Part shown: positions 36,559 through 45,065 of the stretch, piece after piece
Layout: each line of letters starts with the position of its first letter
How positions within the stretch are numbered: the stretch's first letter is position 1
Made by a program: the position numbers and the translations under genes
Source of the DNA: Loripinus fragilis
Taxonomy: Eukaryota; Mollusca; Bivalvia; Lucinida; Lucinidae
Direction of reading: 5' to 3'
NCBI GenBank assembly: GCA_964019695.1
Contig: CAXHUL010000214.1
Coordinates: 248,001-312,000, forward strand
DNA length: 64,000 nt
Notes under the pieces: model-generated
What the model was told of the DNA's origin: nothing
Seen by the model: only the letters and a program-made list of their open reading frames with translations
Database searches by the model: none

Positions 36559-36646
36559 CTCTAAGAATATAAATGTTCAGCGTATTATATGATCCCCATT
36601 TTAGAAAAACTGATACACATAATTCAATATAATATTTTCCAAAGCA
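36559..36646. other. 88-bp gap between convergent gene ends
   Basis: The helicase stop and the transposase stop face each other across 88 AT-rich bases with no canonical AATAAA on either strand. The mature 3' ends therefore probably overlap or use variant poly(A) signals, and the two transcripts may share antisense sequence. Confidence 0.6.
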
Positions 36647-37786
36647 CTAGTAGAAATGTTCCTGAGCAAATTTCTTTAGTGAGGATGATAACCAATCCCT
36701 TAAAGAATCACCATCCAGCTTGTGAAAAGGGTTAGCAGTTATGTCTTGTAGTCCAATATAAGAGCGACCAGGAATAAATGAATATACTCTTCGCTCATGA
36801 ATTTGTTTAATTAGAGTGAGAATGTCATCATTAATGTTTGTGGGTGTGTGTTTTCCAGATTGATGAAACACTTTCATAACTTTATCATAGTTTGTAAGAA
36901 TTTTTTCCGTTATGACAGCAGACCTACTCACTCGAGAAATTGCTTTCTCTGTAAACACTCCTCGGTAACTATGAGCTTGATCTTTAAAAGATTTGTTTTG
37001 GTGCTCTATGTCAAGATCATTTGGATGATTAGTATCCACTCCTCCACGATGATTAACTGTCCTATTCCACATTAATTCATATGCCTTTCTCTCTGACAGG
37101 AGTACATTACTCTGTACTTGGGTTTCAAGCAATCCATATGCATATTTGGGACAATTGTTGCATTTGTAAAGTAGATACAAATGTTTGTTGGAGTTCATTA
37201 TTCTCCTTCCATCGCCCATTTGTATAGCATTTGCATGATTGAAATGAAGTAAGCTTAGTAATAGAGCGCATTTGGTGTGATTCAGAACAAAATCTGTATT
37301 TGATACATCTCTGGACGTTTCTATGGCCGTTTCAAACTCTTTATACATTGGATCATCTATGTCATGATTTATTGCCTCATGTTTTCTGAGCTTTTTGCTC
37401 TGTCTAAAGACAATTCCACAAAATCTACATATAAGTAAATTTCTCTGCTTTCCATATTTTGGAATTTCAGGAATACCAATGCTAACATACTTGTCAACAA
37501 ATTATTTGGCTTCTGTCAGGAGAAAGGATTTCATGTTATCTTGTGAGCCAATTTCACCATTGTACACATTGTGAGTTGGTTCATCTTCTAGTTGTCTCAT
37601 ACCAAAGTGTTGCAGACCTCCACAGACGATATGTGCTGAGCCGAATTTGTTCAGCAATTCTGTACATGCATAGAAATGTTGTGATGGTTCGTTTGAAACA
37701 TCTCTTGCATTAACTGTGTTACGTGCTGCATACAATGTCCCTGTTTCTTTGGCTGACTGTGAACTGTATAAAACTTTCCATACAAC
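36647..37786 (-). CDS. Transposase exon 5 (C2H2 finger and EH motif; in-frame TAA)
   Basis: It starts after a TTTTAG acceptor with VVWKVLYSSQSAKETG and runs 380 codons to the stop at 36647-36649. A TAA at 37502-37504 interrupts it, but the same frame is open and protein-like on both sides. C-x2-C-x12-H-x4-H follows 24 codons after that stop. Further on, MGDGRRIM and NHPNDLDIEHQNK match the conserved C-terminal part of this transposase type. No clear intron would remove the stop. Confidence 0.8.
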
Positions 37787-37841
37787 CTAAAAGCACAATA
37801 TAATTACATTATGAGTATATCAATAATACTATAGGTCTTAC

Positions 37842-38089
37842 CAGGGGCGTAGCCAGAGGCTTTGTCATGTTGAAACCCACCAAAATTATTTGGAGAATTA
37901 AAAGATATCTGACGTAATTATACTTTACTTTTCAGATAGTGAATAATAAAGCGCTGATCAGACTGCGTGAATGCGCAGGCTGGTCTGCACCTTTGTTGTT
38001 CGCAAGCTACAAAAGTCAGGATTTCTAATGTCTATTCTCATATGATGTTGAAGCCCAGGCTTCCTGGCCGCCGCCTGGCTACGTGCCTG
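37842..38089. repeat. MITE-like element, CAGG...CGTAGCCAG termini
   Basis: Termini CAGGGGCGTAGCCAG and, in reverse complement, CAGGCACGTAGCCAG match at 13 of 15. CTTAC flanks both ends, a candidate 5-bp target duplication. CAGGGGCGTA-type termini are common among hAT-like non-autonomous elements; family placement is tentative. Confidence 0.7.
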
Positions 38090-38126
38090 CTTACTTATCA
38101 AGGACTACAACAATAAAAAGCTAGCT

Positions 38127-38443
38127 ACGTGCATTAAGAGGCTAATTTGGCCCCTCTGGAGCCAAAAACTGAAAAGTTGCTTTTCACCAATTCCTATAAA
38201 GGATTCTATCTGGGTGATGCGTTTTCAATGTCCTTAAGTATAGTTCCTAAATGGTTTATTTCATTTTTTCAGCCTATTTTGGCAGCAAATTTGTTACCAT
38301 AAGAACCGTTTAAGTCAAATGAAATTCCTGACTTTAACACTTGGGCTATACATTTGATAAACTAATGAGAAGAAATAAGTGAAAAGCAACTTTTATATAG
38401 GTTGGGTGGGTGGGGGGGGCAAAAATAGCCCCTTTATGTACCT
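38127..38443. repeat. MITE-like element with about 60-75 bp inverted arms
   Basis: The arm at 38127-38187 and the arm at 38379-38443 are related in reverse complement, best over AAAAGTTGCTTTTCAC against GTGAAAAGCAACTTTT. The outer GGGGC/GCCCC parts match less well. No target duplication is obvious. Confidence 0.6.
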
Positions 38444-39070
38444 AGTTCTTTAACTTATGTATATAAATATTGTATCTAACCTCTCACAAGGTCCTGGCTA
38501 TTCATTTACATATTACAGTTTATAGTTAAGGCATCTGAACCATTTCATGACAAAACAACATAATGTAGTGCTCACCAAGCTGAGACTCAGACCAGCCAGG
38601 TCATCAGCTCAGTCTGATCTGAGTCATTTATCTGCTCTGGATAATTAAGAACCCAAACTATTCTTCACATGAGCAGTGGAAACTAATGAATCAGACGAGA
38701 TGCTCAGACTGATCTGCGTCTTTGCTGTGGGTGTATGCTAGTTTGTTGCTTAGATTATGGCCGCTCAACAGTGCATTTACGAGTAATATATGGTATATGT
38801 GTATCAATTTCATTGCATATGCTGATCTGCTTAAGTATTGTTTTACCTGTGCTTTCATATATATCAAATTTATTGCTAAACATTTTGTAAGTATTTTTGT
38901 AATTTAACCCAAATATGCAAAAATACTAAACGAAAAGAGCCATGACAGTTTTAAACTATGCTCCCCAGTCCATTTTAGCCCAGCTGAGCCTTAGGCCCAG
39001 GGGCCAGCTTTTTTGATCATTGGATGTCCGTGTTGTGTAATCCACAATTGCTTCAAAAAGTCTTACATAC

Positions 39071-39343
39071 CTTAAGTAGCCCTGCTTGGTTGTGAAACTC
39101 CTCCATTTTTGGAATCAGTCCTTCTAACCTACTGCTTGGTGTCTGTCCATTGGCCATGCTTGCCTGTGCTGATTTGTGCCTTTCAAAGGTTAGGTAGTCA
39201 CCGCCACTGAGTATTTTAACAGGTTTGGATGTGCTATGTTCTTCGTCGTCCTCATGGCCTGGAACATACTTATGTATGAACTGACAAATGTCCACCATTT
39301 GATCATTGTACTGTTCGTTTTTAAGCAAGACTCCCATATTTAT
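39071..39343 (-). CDS. Transposase exon 4 (GGD motif)
   Basis: It is bounded by TTTTCAG and GTATGT and encodes 91 residues in phase 0. It includes KILSGGDYLTFERHK, the second conserved acidic motif (D at about residue 552 of the joined protein), and GLIPKMEEFHNQAGLL, also typical of this family. The acidic run GHEDDEEHS precedes the motif. Confidence 0.85.
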
Positions 39344-40300
39344 CTGAAAACGAACAAACAATTTTTTAAAAAGAGTTAGGAAATCGAGTTGCATTGCAGC
39401 AGAAAATTCAGAAAAATCAAAATATATGCAGATATTAAAAAGGGCAATATTTTATATCCCCTCTCATTAAGATCAACATAAAGACTCTTAATTAGATAGT
39501 GCACCTTATACTTTAGCAACAACATGCTTATATAGATATAACTGTACTTATCTAGACAATTTCAATATTTGACAAGAGCTGAAGAGCTCAGGGATGTTAG
39601 AAGTTCAAACTGTTATACATATTTTACTTGAATTTCAACTTGACCGCTTTCAAAAGACAAATGACCATAATAGACCATTCACAGGGGTCAATTGTGTTTG
39701 TAAGGGTAGAATTTGGGGGTAAAATGCTGACTGTTGTGCATATCCACAGTCGATTAAGTGTGGGGTCTACACAACTTGCAGAGGCCAACTTGAGGTTTAA
39801 AATCTCTTTTTTTCTTTTTTGTAATAATTTAGTCCTTCTGGAATATTCAATTAACTATTTGCCTACCATAGGGCCAGTTAAGCAAAATTAGTTTGCGCAC
39901 ACTTGCGATTTTTTTCTTATTCATTAGTTTAAACATTTGTGCTGGGTGCTCAAAAGAACCATCTCATCGAGATGGTTCTTTTGAGTACCCACAACATATG
40001 TTTTGGTTGAGAAATAAGAAAAATAATTTTCAGTTACGCACTCTTATCTTGGGGCCTGGCCTACTAGTTGTCTGCTGATAACTTTTCAAACCGTTTTGGC
40101 TCTGGTCAGGCCTAACAAAATGTCTGGCCAGATCTGGATCCAAACTGTTTATCATTCTGATGCTATTCCTGAATGATTTTTAGTTGATATTGAAAAAAAC
40201 AGCTGACGACAAAAAGATGTGTGAAATTGCCGAGTATGGAAAGAAATAAAGAATATGATTTGATAGGATCTGTTTCATGTTCTGTTTTTATTAGACTCAC
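39344..40300 (-). other. Transposase intron 3 (957 bp)
   Basis: Donor GTGAGT at 40300, acceptor TTTTCAG ending at 39344. It contains the strong hairpin at 39944-39990 and a GATCTGGATCC...AACTGTTT half-site near 40130. Small open frames within it (39628-40078) resemble nothing. Confidence 0.8.
39944..39990. repeat. Near-perfect 22-bp stem-loop
   Basis: The arms at 39944-39965 and 39969-39990 pair at 21 of 22 positions around a 3-base loop. It sits in transposase intron 3. It could be a very short palindromic element or a structured RNA signal in the pre-mRNA; nothing decides between them. Confidence 0.8.
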
Positions 40301-41338
40301 CCTTTGTGTTTTCTTCTTTGTATCGTTGATATGCTCATGAGTGATGTACTGCGGAAGTGTGCACTTGTATGGGTAAAGCCATGGAATAAAGTCGCACCAT
40401 ATGTGTGCAATGAGGAACGCAAAGTTTTCTAGCAACTGCTCTTGGTCATTTTCATTTGGAATAAATGTGCTGAAAGGGATTGAACGTATATCTGCTTTAG
40501 CTGTTGTGTTGTCTAACATATTTCCATCAACTCTATTCATAAAAGCACAAATATTGAACATGTGGTGGTCTTTCCTTTGATTTTGGTTTGTCATTTGCCT
40601 TACACTTGTTTTCATGTCAATATTATCTCCAACAAAATAGTAGCCTGGGTGCATACTTTTTCTATGTTTTGCTAATGATTGTTGCATCTCTTCCAGTTCC
40701 ATCATTAGTCCTTCTATTGGCATGTCTTGAGAAAACATGAAATCTATAGCATCATCTAGATCATCCAGTTGCTTTAAGATCTTGATTTCCATCTCAGAAT
40801 CTGTCTCAACTCTCACTTTCCAGTCTGTTAGTTCTTTGCTCCAGTTAATAGCTAACTTGTCCACCATGGCCAATGTAGATTTATATGACATGCAGCTCCC
40901 AGTTGAAGAAAGTCTGTTGAAAGCTGACTGTTTACACCCTCCCTTTAACAAAATTATACTGTTCAATGATTGAAATAAGTTAAGATCTCTGTTGAAGATA
41001 TGCAACAACTTCGCAGTTGATGATACAATTTCAGGTTCAACAAATTTACCTTTCTTCAATTTATTTCTGCTCTGTCTAGGGTTTTTGATGGTGTTTTCAA
41101 TGTATTCAGTAAAAGTTGGCATTACTCTGTGCATTTCTGCTGACACTAATTCCATAAAAAATGATGCTAGGGAGTTTTTGTTGAGGGTTCGAAGTAATGA
41201 GTTGTTCTCTTTAGAACTTATTCGTTTGAGTTCCCTTTGAGAGTCGGCTATAATAGTAGTCAAGTTTTTTTCTGGTGTCTGCAACTGAAGGCTTTCACTG
41301 GAACACATGCTGACCATTGTGTTACCTGTGATGTTTTC
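40301..41338 (-). CDS. Transposase exon 3 (GDN motif)
   Basis: The longest clean exon: 346 codons between a TTTTAG acceptor and GTGAGT donor, both phase 0. The middle is largely helical, with an acidic LDDLDDAIDFMF and an ELEEMQQSLAKHRK segment. GYYFVGDNIDMKTSVRQM then gives the first conserved acidic motif (D395/D398), and HMFNICAFMNRVD and AHIWCDFIPWL follow. No stop or shift was seen. Confidence 0.87.
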
Positions 41339-41360
41339 CTAAAATGAGCAGAAATATAAA

Positions 41361-41566
41361 CAGTGAAACCTGTCTAAAGTGGCCACTCAAAAAGGAGACC
41401 TAAATTGGTTTTCAAGACCGATTTATTGCTTAATGCAGGTCAAAGGTATTTCAGAATGTTCCAAGGGGAGCATTCTGCAATATTTTCAACCTTTATTAAG
41501 TTTCGATTTGTCCTTAAGAGCTTTGTTTGGTCTATTTTGTGTGGCCACTTTAGACAGGTTATACTG
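41361..41566. repeat. MITE-like element, 206 bp, CAGTG/CAGTA termini
   Basis: The termini share a 26-bp inverted repeat with two mismatches, ending in TGTCTAAAGTGGCCAC on each side (41371-41386 and 41541-41556). The interior is non-coding. No clear target duplication was seen, so class is unassigned. Confidence 0.8.
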
Positions 41567-41820
41567 TACATTAGCTCTCCATTATGTTTTATATATTAAA
41601 TGGTTTGCGATGGTGCTTGCCATATACAACACAGTCATTTGTAACACCTCATTAAAACATGTGGGCATGTTGTGTCGAAACTTTTTAATAAGAATTTTGC
41701 ATGCAAAGGAATGGTTATGATCATATAATTCCTTTGTAAAATTGTCCCTTTAAAACTGGTTTACTTATAACACAGCCTATTCCTATCCTTAGCATAGGAT
41801 TAGAAGAGTTGGCATATATA

Positions 41821-42008
41821 GCTGGCTCAGTGGTAGAGTGCTTGTCTCGAGATCAAGGGGTTGCAGGTTGGAGTCTCAAAGGCATCACTGCATTAAGTCC
41901 TTGAGCAAGACACATTAATCCTTGCTTAGTACTGGTTCAACCCAGGAAGACCCATCCCAACATAGCAAAAAATTGTTGACTTGAACATTAAGAATCAATC
42001 AAAAAATA
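41821..42008 (+). repeat. tRNA-derived SINE, degenerate
   Basis: Same family as the helicase-intron SINEs: GGCTCAGTGGTAGAGTGCTT A-box region, a decayed B box (GGTTGGAGTCTCA), the body with TTGAGCAAGACACATTAATC and an AATCAATCAAAAAA tail. It lacks the first bases of the head and is the most diverged copy here. ATATATA flanks are only weak evidence of a duplication. Confidence 0.75.
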
Positions 42009-42086
42009 TATATCAACATGCAAACCCCACGTATGATTAATATGGGCACATGAGATTATGGTACTCACCCTGGTCCATGAGCAGCG

Positions 42087-42104
42087 AAGGCTCAGCTGAG
42101 CCTT
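42087..42104. repeat. Perfect 18-bp palindrome
   Basis: AAGGCTCAGCTGAGCCTT reads the same on both strands. A related GCTGAGCCTTAGG occurs at 38980. It may be a remnant of the GATC/CAGCTG-rich dispersed hairpins in this element. Confidence 0.7.
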
Positions 42105-42490
42105 TGCATATACTCAGTCTTATCAGAACTTTGATTTTAACTAACACAAAGGATGGAAGTAGATGAAAGCTATGTCCATATAAGGACCATTGGTCCCAAT
42201 AGATGGGTCAGAATGAGAATTTTTGTGTATATGGGATAAGAACCAAAACTTGTTGTGCTGGTCCATATACATGTAGATAAGAACTATGCTGCTATAATCT
42301 GAAAACATATTTAAATGTGGCATTGGAATACTGAGGACCTAGTCATTTGCCATCGCACATTGTCTAAGCATGGGAACATCAATTGTTAAATGATTTATTA
42401 ATTTGATGCATTTTGAAGCACTCGATCATATATGCAGAAAAAAATGTATGTCATCAAAACAATCTTAAGCTTTTTTATTTAGTTACTTAC

Positions 42491-42550
42491 CTCGAGGGGG
42501 GAGAGTGACGCTGTTTGGAGCTGATTGGTCATACTGTCTAATGTCATAGC
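42491..42550 (-). CDS. Transposase exon 2 (60-bp microexon)
   Basis: An exactly 20-codon phase-0 segment (AMTLDSMTNQLQTASLSPLE) between TTATTGCAG and GTAAGT. No homology is recognisable at this length. The call rests on two strong splice signals and on frame agreement with exons 1 and 3. If it is skipped the frame is still preserved, so alternative splicing is possible. Confidence 0.65.
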
Positions 42551-42677
42551 CTGCAATAAAAAGTACGCACTTTGAACCTTTAAGTTTAAAAAGCAGTAAC
42601 TTTTCATTACCGCTCATTTTAATCAATAAAAAAATTTTAACAGACATATCTGTCTTGAAGAGAAAATATGATAAAAT

Positions 42678-42900
42678 TTCTCCCCGTACATCGAAATACT
42701 GTTGATATTTTTTTCATATTTTGGTCCTTCCGGAATATTGTCTGACGGAAAGCAGTATACCGCTTAAGCTGATGCTAGGGGGCATGACAATTGTTGCACT
42801 TTCCATTAGTTCTCATGAACAGACTCAATAAAACCGAGTCTGCTCTTTTCTTTAAAGTAGGTTCTCTCTATTTCTGAAGGATCCGTTTTTCCAGATTATT
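42678..42900. repeat. Direct repeat, copy 1 (about 223 bp)
   Basis: Matches 42946-43170 in the same orientation with scattered differences. Shared runs include TTGTTGCACTTTCCATTAG and GTAGGTTCTCTCTATTTCTG. It contains GACTCAATAAAACCGAGTC, a small hairpin motif I associate with a dispersed bivalve repeat. Confidence 0.8.
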
Positions 42901-42945
42901 TAGAGATCGCAACAGCTGTCGTTGTGCCACGTGGAGTTAGTAAAA

Positions 42946-43170
42946 CTTCTCCCTGTACATTGATATGGTGTTGATATTTTTTTCATATTTTGGTCCCTCA
43001 AGAATATTGGGTTCTGACGGAAAGCAGAATACTGCTTAAGCCGATGCTAGGGGGCGTGAGAATTGTTGCACTTTCCATTAGTTCTCATGAACAAACTCAA
43101 TTAAACCGAGTCCGCTTTTTCATATAAAGTAGGTTCTCTCTATTTCTGAAAGATCTGTTTTTCAAGATTA
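42946..43170. repeat. Direct repeat, copy 2
   Basis: Second copy of the 42678-42900 sequence, offset 268 bp and separated by 45 bp. The divergence indicates an old tandem duplication or two insertions of the same repeat. Confidence 0.8.
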
Positions 43171-43604
43171 ATTGAAGCCCTGGTCGCTGTGGGTAGGGGA
43201 TCTGAAAATAACTCATCATTAACATTTTGGCCTGTTAATCGCTTATGATAAAATATTTACCTAACCAATCAAACCTATATAATCCTAACTTTCTTAATCA
43301 AATATTAATTATATTCCATGAACTTAGCTAACAGTGTAGACCCTGATGAAATGATGCCTTATGCAGGATTTGCCACCGGAATTTAGATTGAAAAGGGTTC
43401 GCTTGGTAGCATTACCACTGTACACTAACGGCGAAATTTTAACACTGTACGTACATAGACAAAATTCATTTCAAGATTTTCAACTTTAAAAAAATGTACC
43501 TCTCTTATATTAAATCCCTCTCTTTTAATGAGGAATATTTGAAATTGGACACTAAATTTGTCTTTAACTATCTAATCACCTGTTCATAATCTTTGCAAAA
43601 AGTT

Positions 43605-43649
43605 GGACCCAGATCTGGCCCGACGACTAATCTGGCCTGATCTAGATCC
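43605..43649. repeat. Short hairpin repeat (GACCCAGATCTGG arms)
   Basis: The arms at 43605-43620 and 43634-43649 pair at 13 of 16 positions and carry the GACCCAGATC core seen at 32979. A further member of the same dispersed family. Confidence 0.6.
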
Positions 43650-44173
43650 TAACTGTAAAACCCTGATGGTATTCCTTGAAGAGTTTATGGTATTTCTTTT
43701 TCTTTTTTGGGAAAAAAAAAACAGTGCATGAAAAACAAAAAACATACAAACACAAACTTTAGAAAATCTTACATCTAGATACTTAGCTCTTATATCATGA
43801 CCCTTAAAGCGCCAACTTCTGCTTTGCTGTTCTGATAAGCATTAAATTTGGATACAGATCAGACATCTTGTGTAGGAACATTCACTGTTTATCTCTATAC
43901 TCACATGATTAGTTGAAAAATGCAAATATATGAAGCCGACAACTTAAGCAGACAATATTTTCAGATATTGTACATTTTTGCAGGCGCTTTAAGGCTTATC
44001 TTAAGTAAGAAAACAATTTGAGCCTTGTCACAAGAAAACCTGTCAATCTAGACAGCGAAAACCAAACACACTGATCAGCCCACTCTGAAGCGCAGCTGAT
44101 CTTAGCCTTCGTATAATGCATAGCACAAAAGCAGGTTTTCTCAGAAGGAAGCTCTTATATTAACATCACTTAC

Positions 44174-44584
44174 CAAATCCAAATGGCTCTGATTAGCACC
44201 TGGTGTAGAAAATAGTGGTCGCTTTGATGTCGGTTCACTGTCCCCGAACATTCTCTTTTTGCTATATTTTCCATATTTTTCTTGCAGATTTTCACGCGTA
44301 GCGTTAAACGTGTTGACGAGTTTAGACAGATTGTTTTCTATAGTGACAAGTTTTCTAATACAATTTCTGCAAACATGGTCCGCATAACTTGCAGAACTTA
44401 AGATTTCAATTCTTAAATGTTTTTCAATTAACGCACAATGGCTGGTTTTTGAGCCTTTATTGAAAAGTAGCAGTCTTTCATGCTTATTTTCGCATTGCTT
44501 TCCACAGATTACACATAAGATCCTTTTACTTGTAGGTGTCAGGTGAATCCTACTAAGAACTTTAGTTGGAGTTTTTGAATCCAT
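44174..44584 (-). CDS. Transposase exon 1 (N-terminal zinc cluster)
   Basis: It starts at the ATG at 44584 (A at -3, G at +4) and encodes 137 residues up to GTAAGT at 44173. Cys24-x2-Cys27-x3-Cys31, His49-Cys50 and Cys72-x2-Cys75 suggest a zinc-binding fold like the ZAD-type or Cys8 modules at the N-termini of such transposases. A Lys/Arg-rich stretch (109-122) may be a nuclear localisation signal. Reading through the donor would add only ten residues before a stop, which supports splicing here. Confidence 0.8.
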
Positions 44585-44924
44585 AGTTAAATGATTAAAA
44601 ACATGTTGTTGTTTTTTTTTATTTTATTATTTTCATTTTGATGATTTTTAAAATCTATTCCTTTTACTCTGTAAAACAACTTTATCTCTACACTGAAAAC
44701 CTTTAACTCCAGATTAACACCAATAGTACACAATTATGAAGCTCAACCTAAAATGAAAAGAATTTCTCATTCACCTGTCTGACATCTGCAGGAAATTCTA
44801 CTGGGGTCATTAATCTTGTCTAGAGGTCAAGACTTGGACAGGTTCCTATTAGTAGCTGATGGCTGTAGCATTAGTGTACTGTTATACAAATGGGCAATAA
44901 AAAGATTTCTTACATAACCAATGG
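44585..44924. other. Transposase 5' flank without a recognised gene
   Basis: AT-rich sequence upstream of the minus-strand start, with long T runs at 44610-44630. No confident TATA box or other gene was found. A 70-codon open frame (44827-45039) overlaps the element's terminal repeats and is treated as random. Confidence 0.5.
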
Positions 44925-44948
44925 TAGAGTCTATAAGTCTGATGAGAT
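44925..44948 (+). repeat. Right subterminal inverted repeat, inner arm
   Basis: TATAAGTCTGATGAGAT (44932-44948) with TAGAG upstream is an inverted copy of the right terminus at 45033-45056, differing by small indels. It mirrors the pair at the left end. Confidence 0.8.
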
Positions 44949-45032
44949 AGCAGAAGAGAAAAAGTATTTGAGAGGAATACGGATATTTAGTGAAATAGAT
45001 CAATATAAGCGAAAAGTATATGCAAAAAAACC

Positions 45033-45056
45033 ATCTCATCAGACTTTATAAGTCTA
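45033..45056 (-). repeat. Right terminus: TIR plus subterminal repeat arm
   Basis: The last ten bases are the right TIR (reverse complement TAGACTTATA). Together with the bases inside they form the outer arm that matches 44925-44948 in reverse. The end can also fold on itself, as AGACTT-TAT-AAGTCT at 45041-45055. Confidence 0.85.
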
Positions 45057-45065
45057 CATTGTTGC
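45057..45065. repeat. Target-site duplication, right copy (CATTGTTGC)
   Basis: Perfect repeat of 31253-31261. The satellite phase after it continues exactly from the left flank. Confidence 0.95.

Larger units (their letters stand above)
37787..39070 (-). other. Transposase intron 4 (1,284 bp)
   Basis: Donor GTATGT at 39070, acceptor TTTTAG ending at 37787. It contains two inverted-repeat elements (37842-38089 and 38127-38443). The stretch at 38455-39060 holds a degenerate CAGCTCAGTCTGATCTGAGTC-like palindrome cluster near 38575-38735 but no gene that I can see. Confidence 0.8.
41339..42490 (-). other. Transposase intron 2 (1,152 bp)
   Basis: Donor GTAAGT at 42490, acceptor TTTTAG ending at 41339. 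It contains a MITE-like element (41361-41566), a degenerate SINE (41821-42008) and a perfect 18-bp palindrome at 42087. Open frames here are repeat-derived or random. Confidence 0.8.
42551..44173 (-). other. Transposase intron 1 (1,623 bp)
   Basis: Donor GTAAGT at 44173, acceptor TTGCAG ending at 42551. It holds a direct repeat pair (42678-42900 and 42946-43170) and a short hairpin at 43605-43649. The remainder is AT-rich with no gene seen. Confidence 0.75.
36647..44584 (-). pseudogene. Academ-type transposase of the transposon (five exons, one internal stop)
   Basis: Exons, in order of transcription: 44584-44174, 42550-42491, 41338-40301, 39343-39071 and 37786-36647. Every junction has GT/AG signals and every intron is phase 0, so the joined frame holds through about 972 residues. 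Features: an N-terminal Cys cluster (24, 27, 31, 50, 72, 75), a basic stretch (109-122), a helical middle, GDNID (394-398), GGDYLT (D at 552), a C2H2 finger (C714, C717, H730, H735) and DIEHQNK (E at 855). The three acidic motifs have the order and spacing of a DDE catalytic set; this assignment is inferred, as is resemblance to the DUF6589-type domain. A single TAA at 37502-37504 interrupts the last exon between GGD and the finger. The ATG at 44584 has A at -3 and G at +4. The protein would bind the ends and cut and join DNA in the nucleus. Confidence 0.8.
31262..45056. mobile_element. AcademH-like DNA transposon, 13,795 bp, inserted in the satellite
   Basis: The boundaries are exact. Satellite stops at 31261 and resumes at 45057 with a perfect 9-bp duplication. 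The ends share the 10-bp terminal inverted repeat TAGACTTATA. Inside are two convergent intron-containing genes: a RecQ-like SF2 helicase on the plus strand and a large transposase-like gene on the minus strand. From what I know of the families, a 9-10 bp duplication, short TIRs and a RecQ-related helicase distinguish AcademH from other Academ elements, which make 3-4 bp duplications and encode an XPG nuclease. I see no XPG nuclease here. The element is markedly AT-rich against the satellite. Both genes carry one disabling lesion, so this copy is probably non-autonomous. Alternatives are another large DDE superfamily with 8-9 bp duplications (KDZ or Mutator), which fit the helicase less well. 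Confidence 0.8.

Noticed and set aside
38722..38907. 61-codon frame with hydrophobic residues in transposase intron 4
   Set aside because: Short, AT-rich, no start context or homology; judged random.
41379..41720. 113-codon plus-strand open frame with hydrophobic segments
   Set aside because: Covers the MITE-like element at 41361-41566 within a transposase intron; no homology seen.
31262..45056. Helitron or Mutator origin for the insert
   Set aside because: A Helitron would leave no target duplication or TIRs and would carry a Pif1-type helicase. Mutator fits the 9-bp duplication, but I see no MULE transposase and the RecQ-like helicase is foreign to it.
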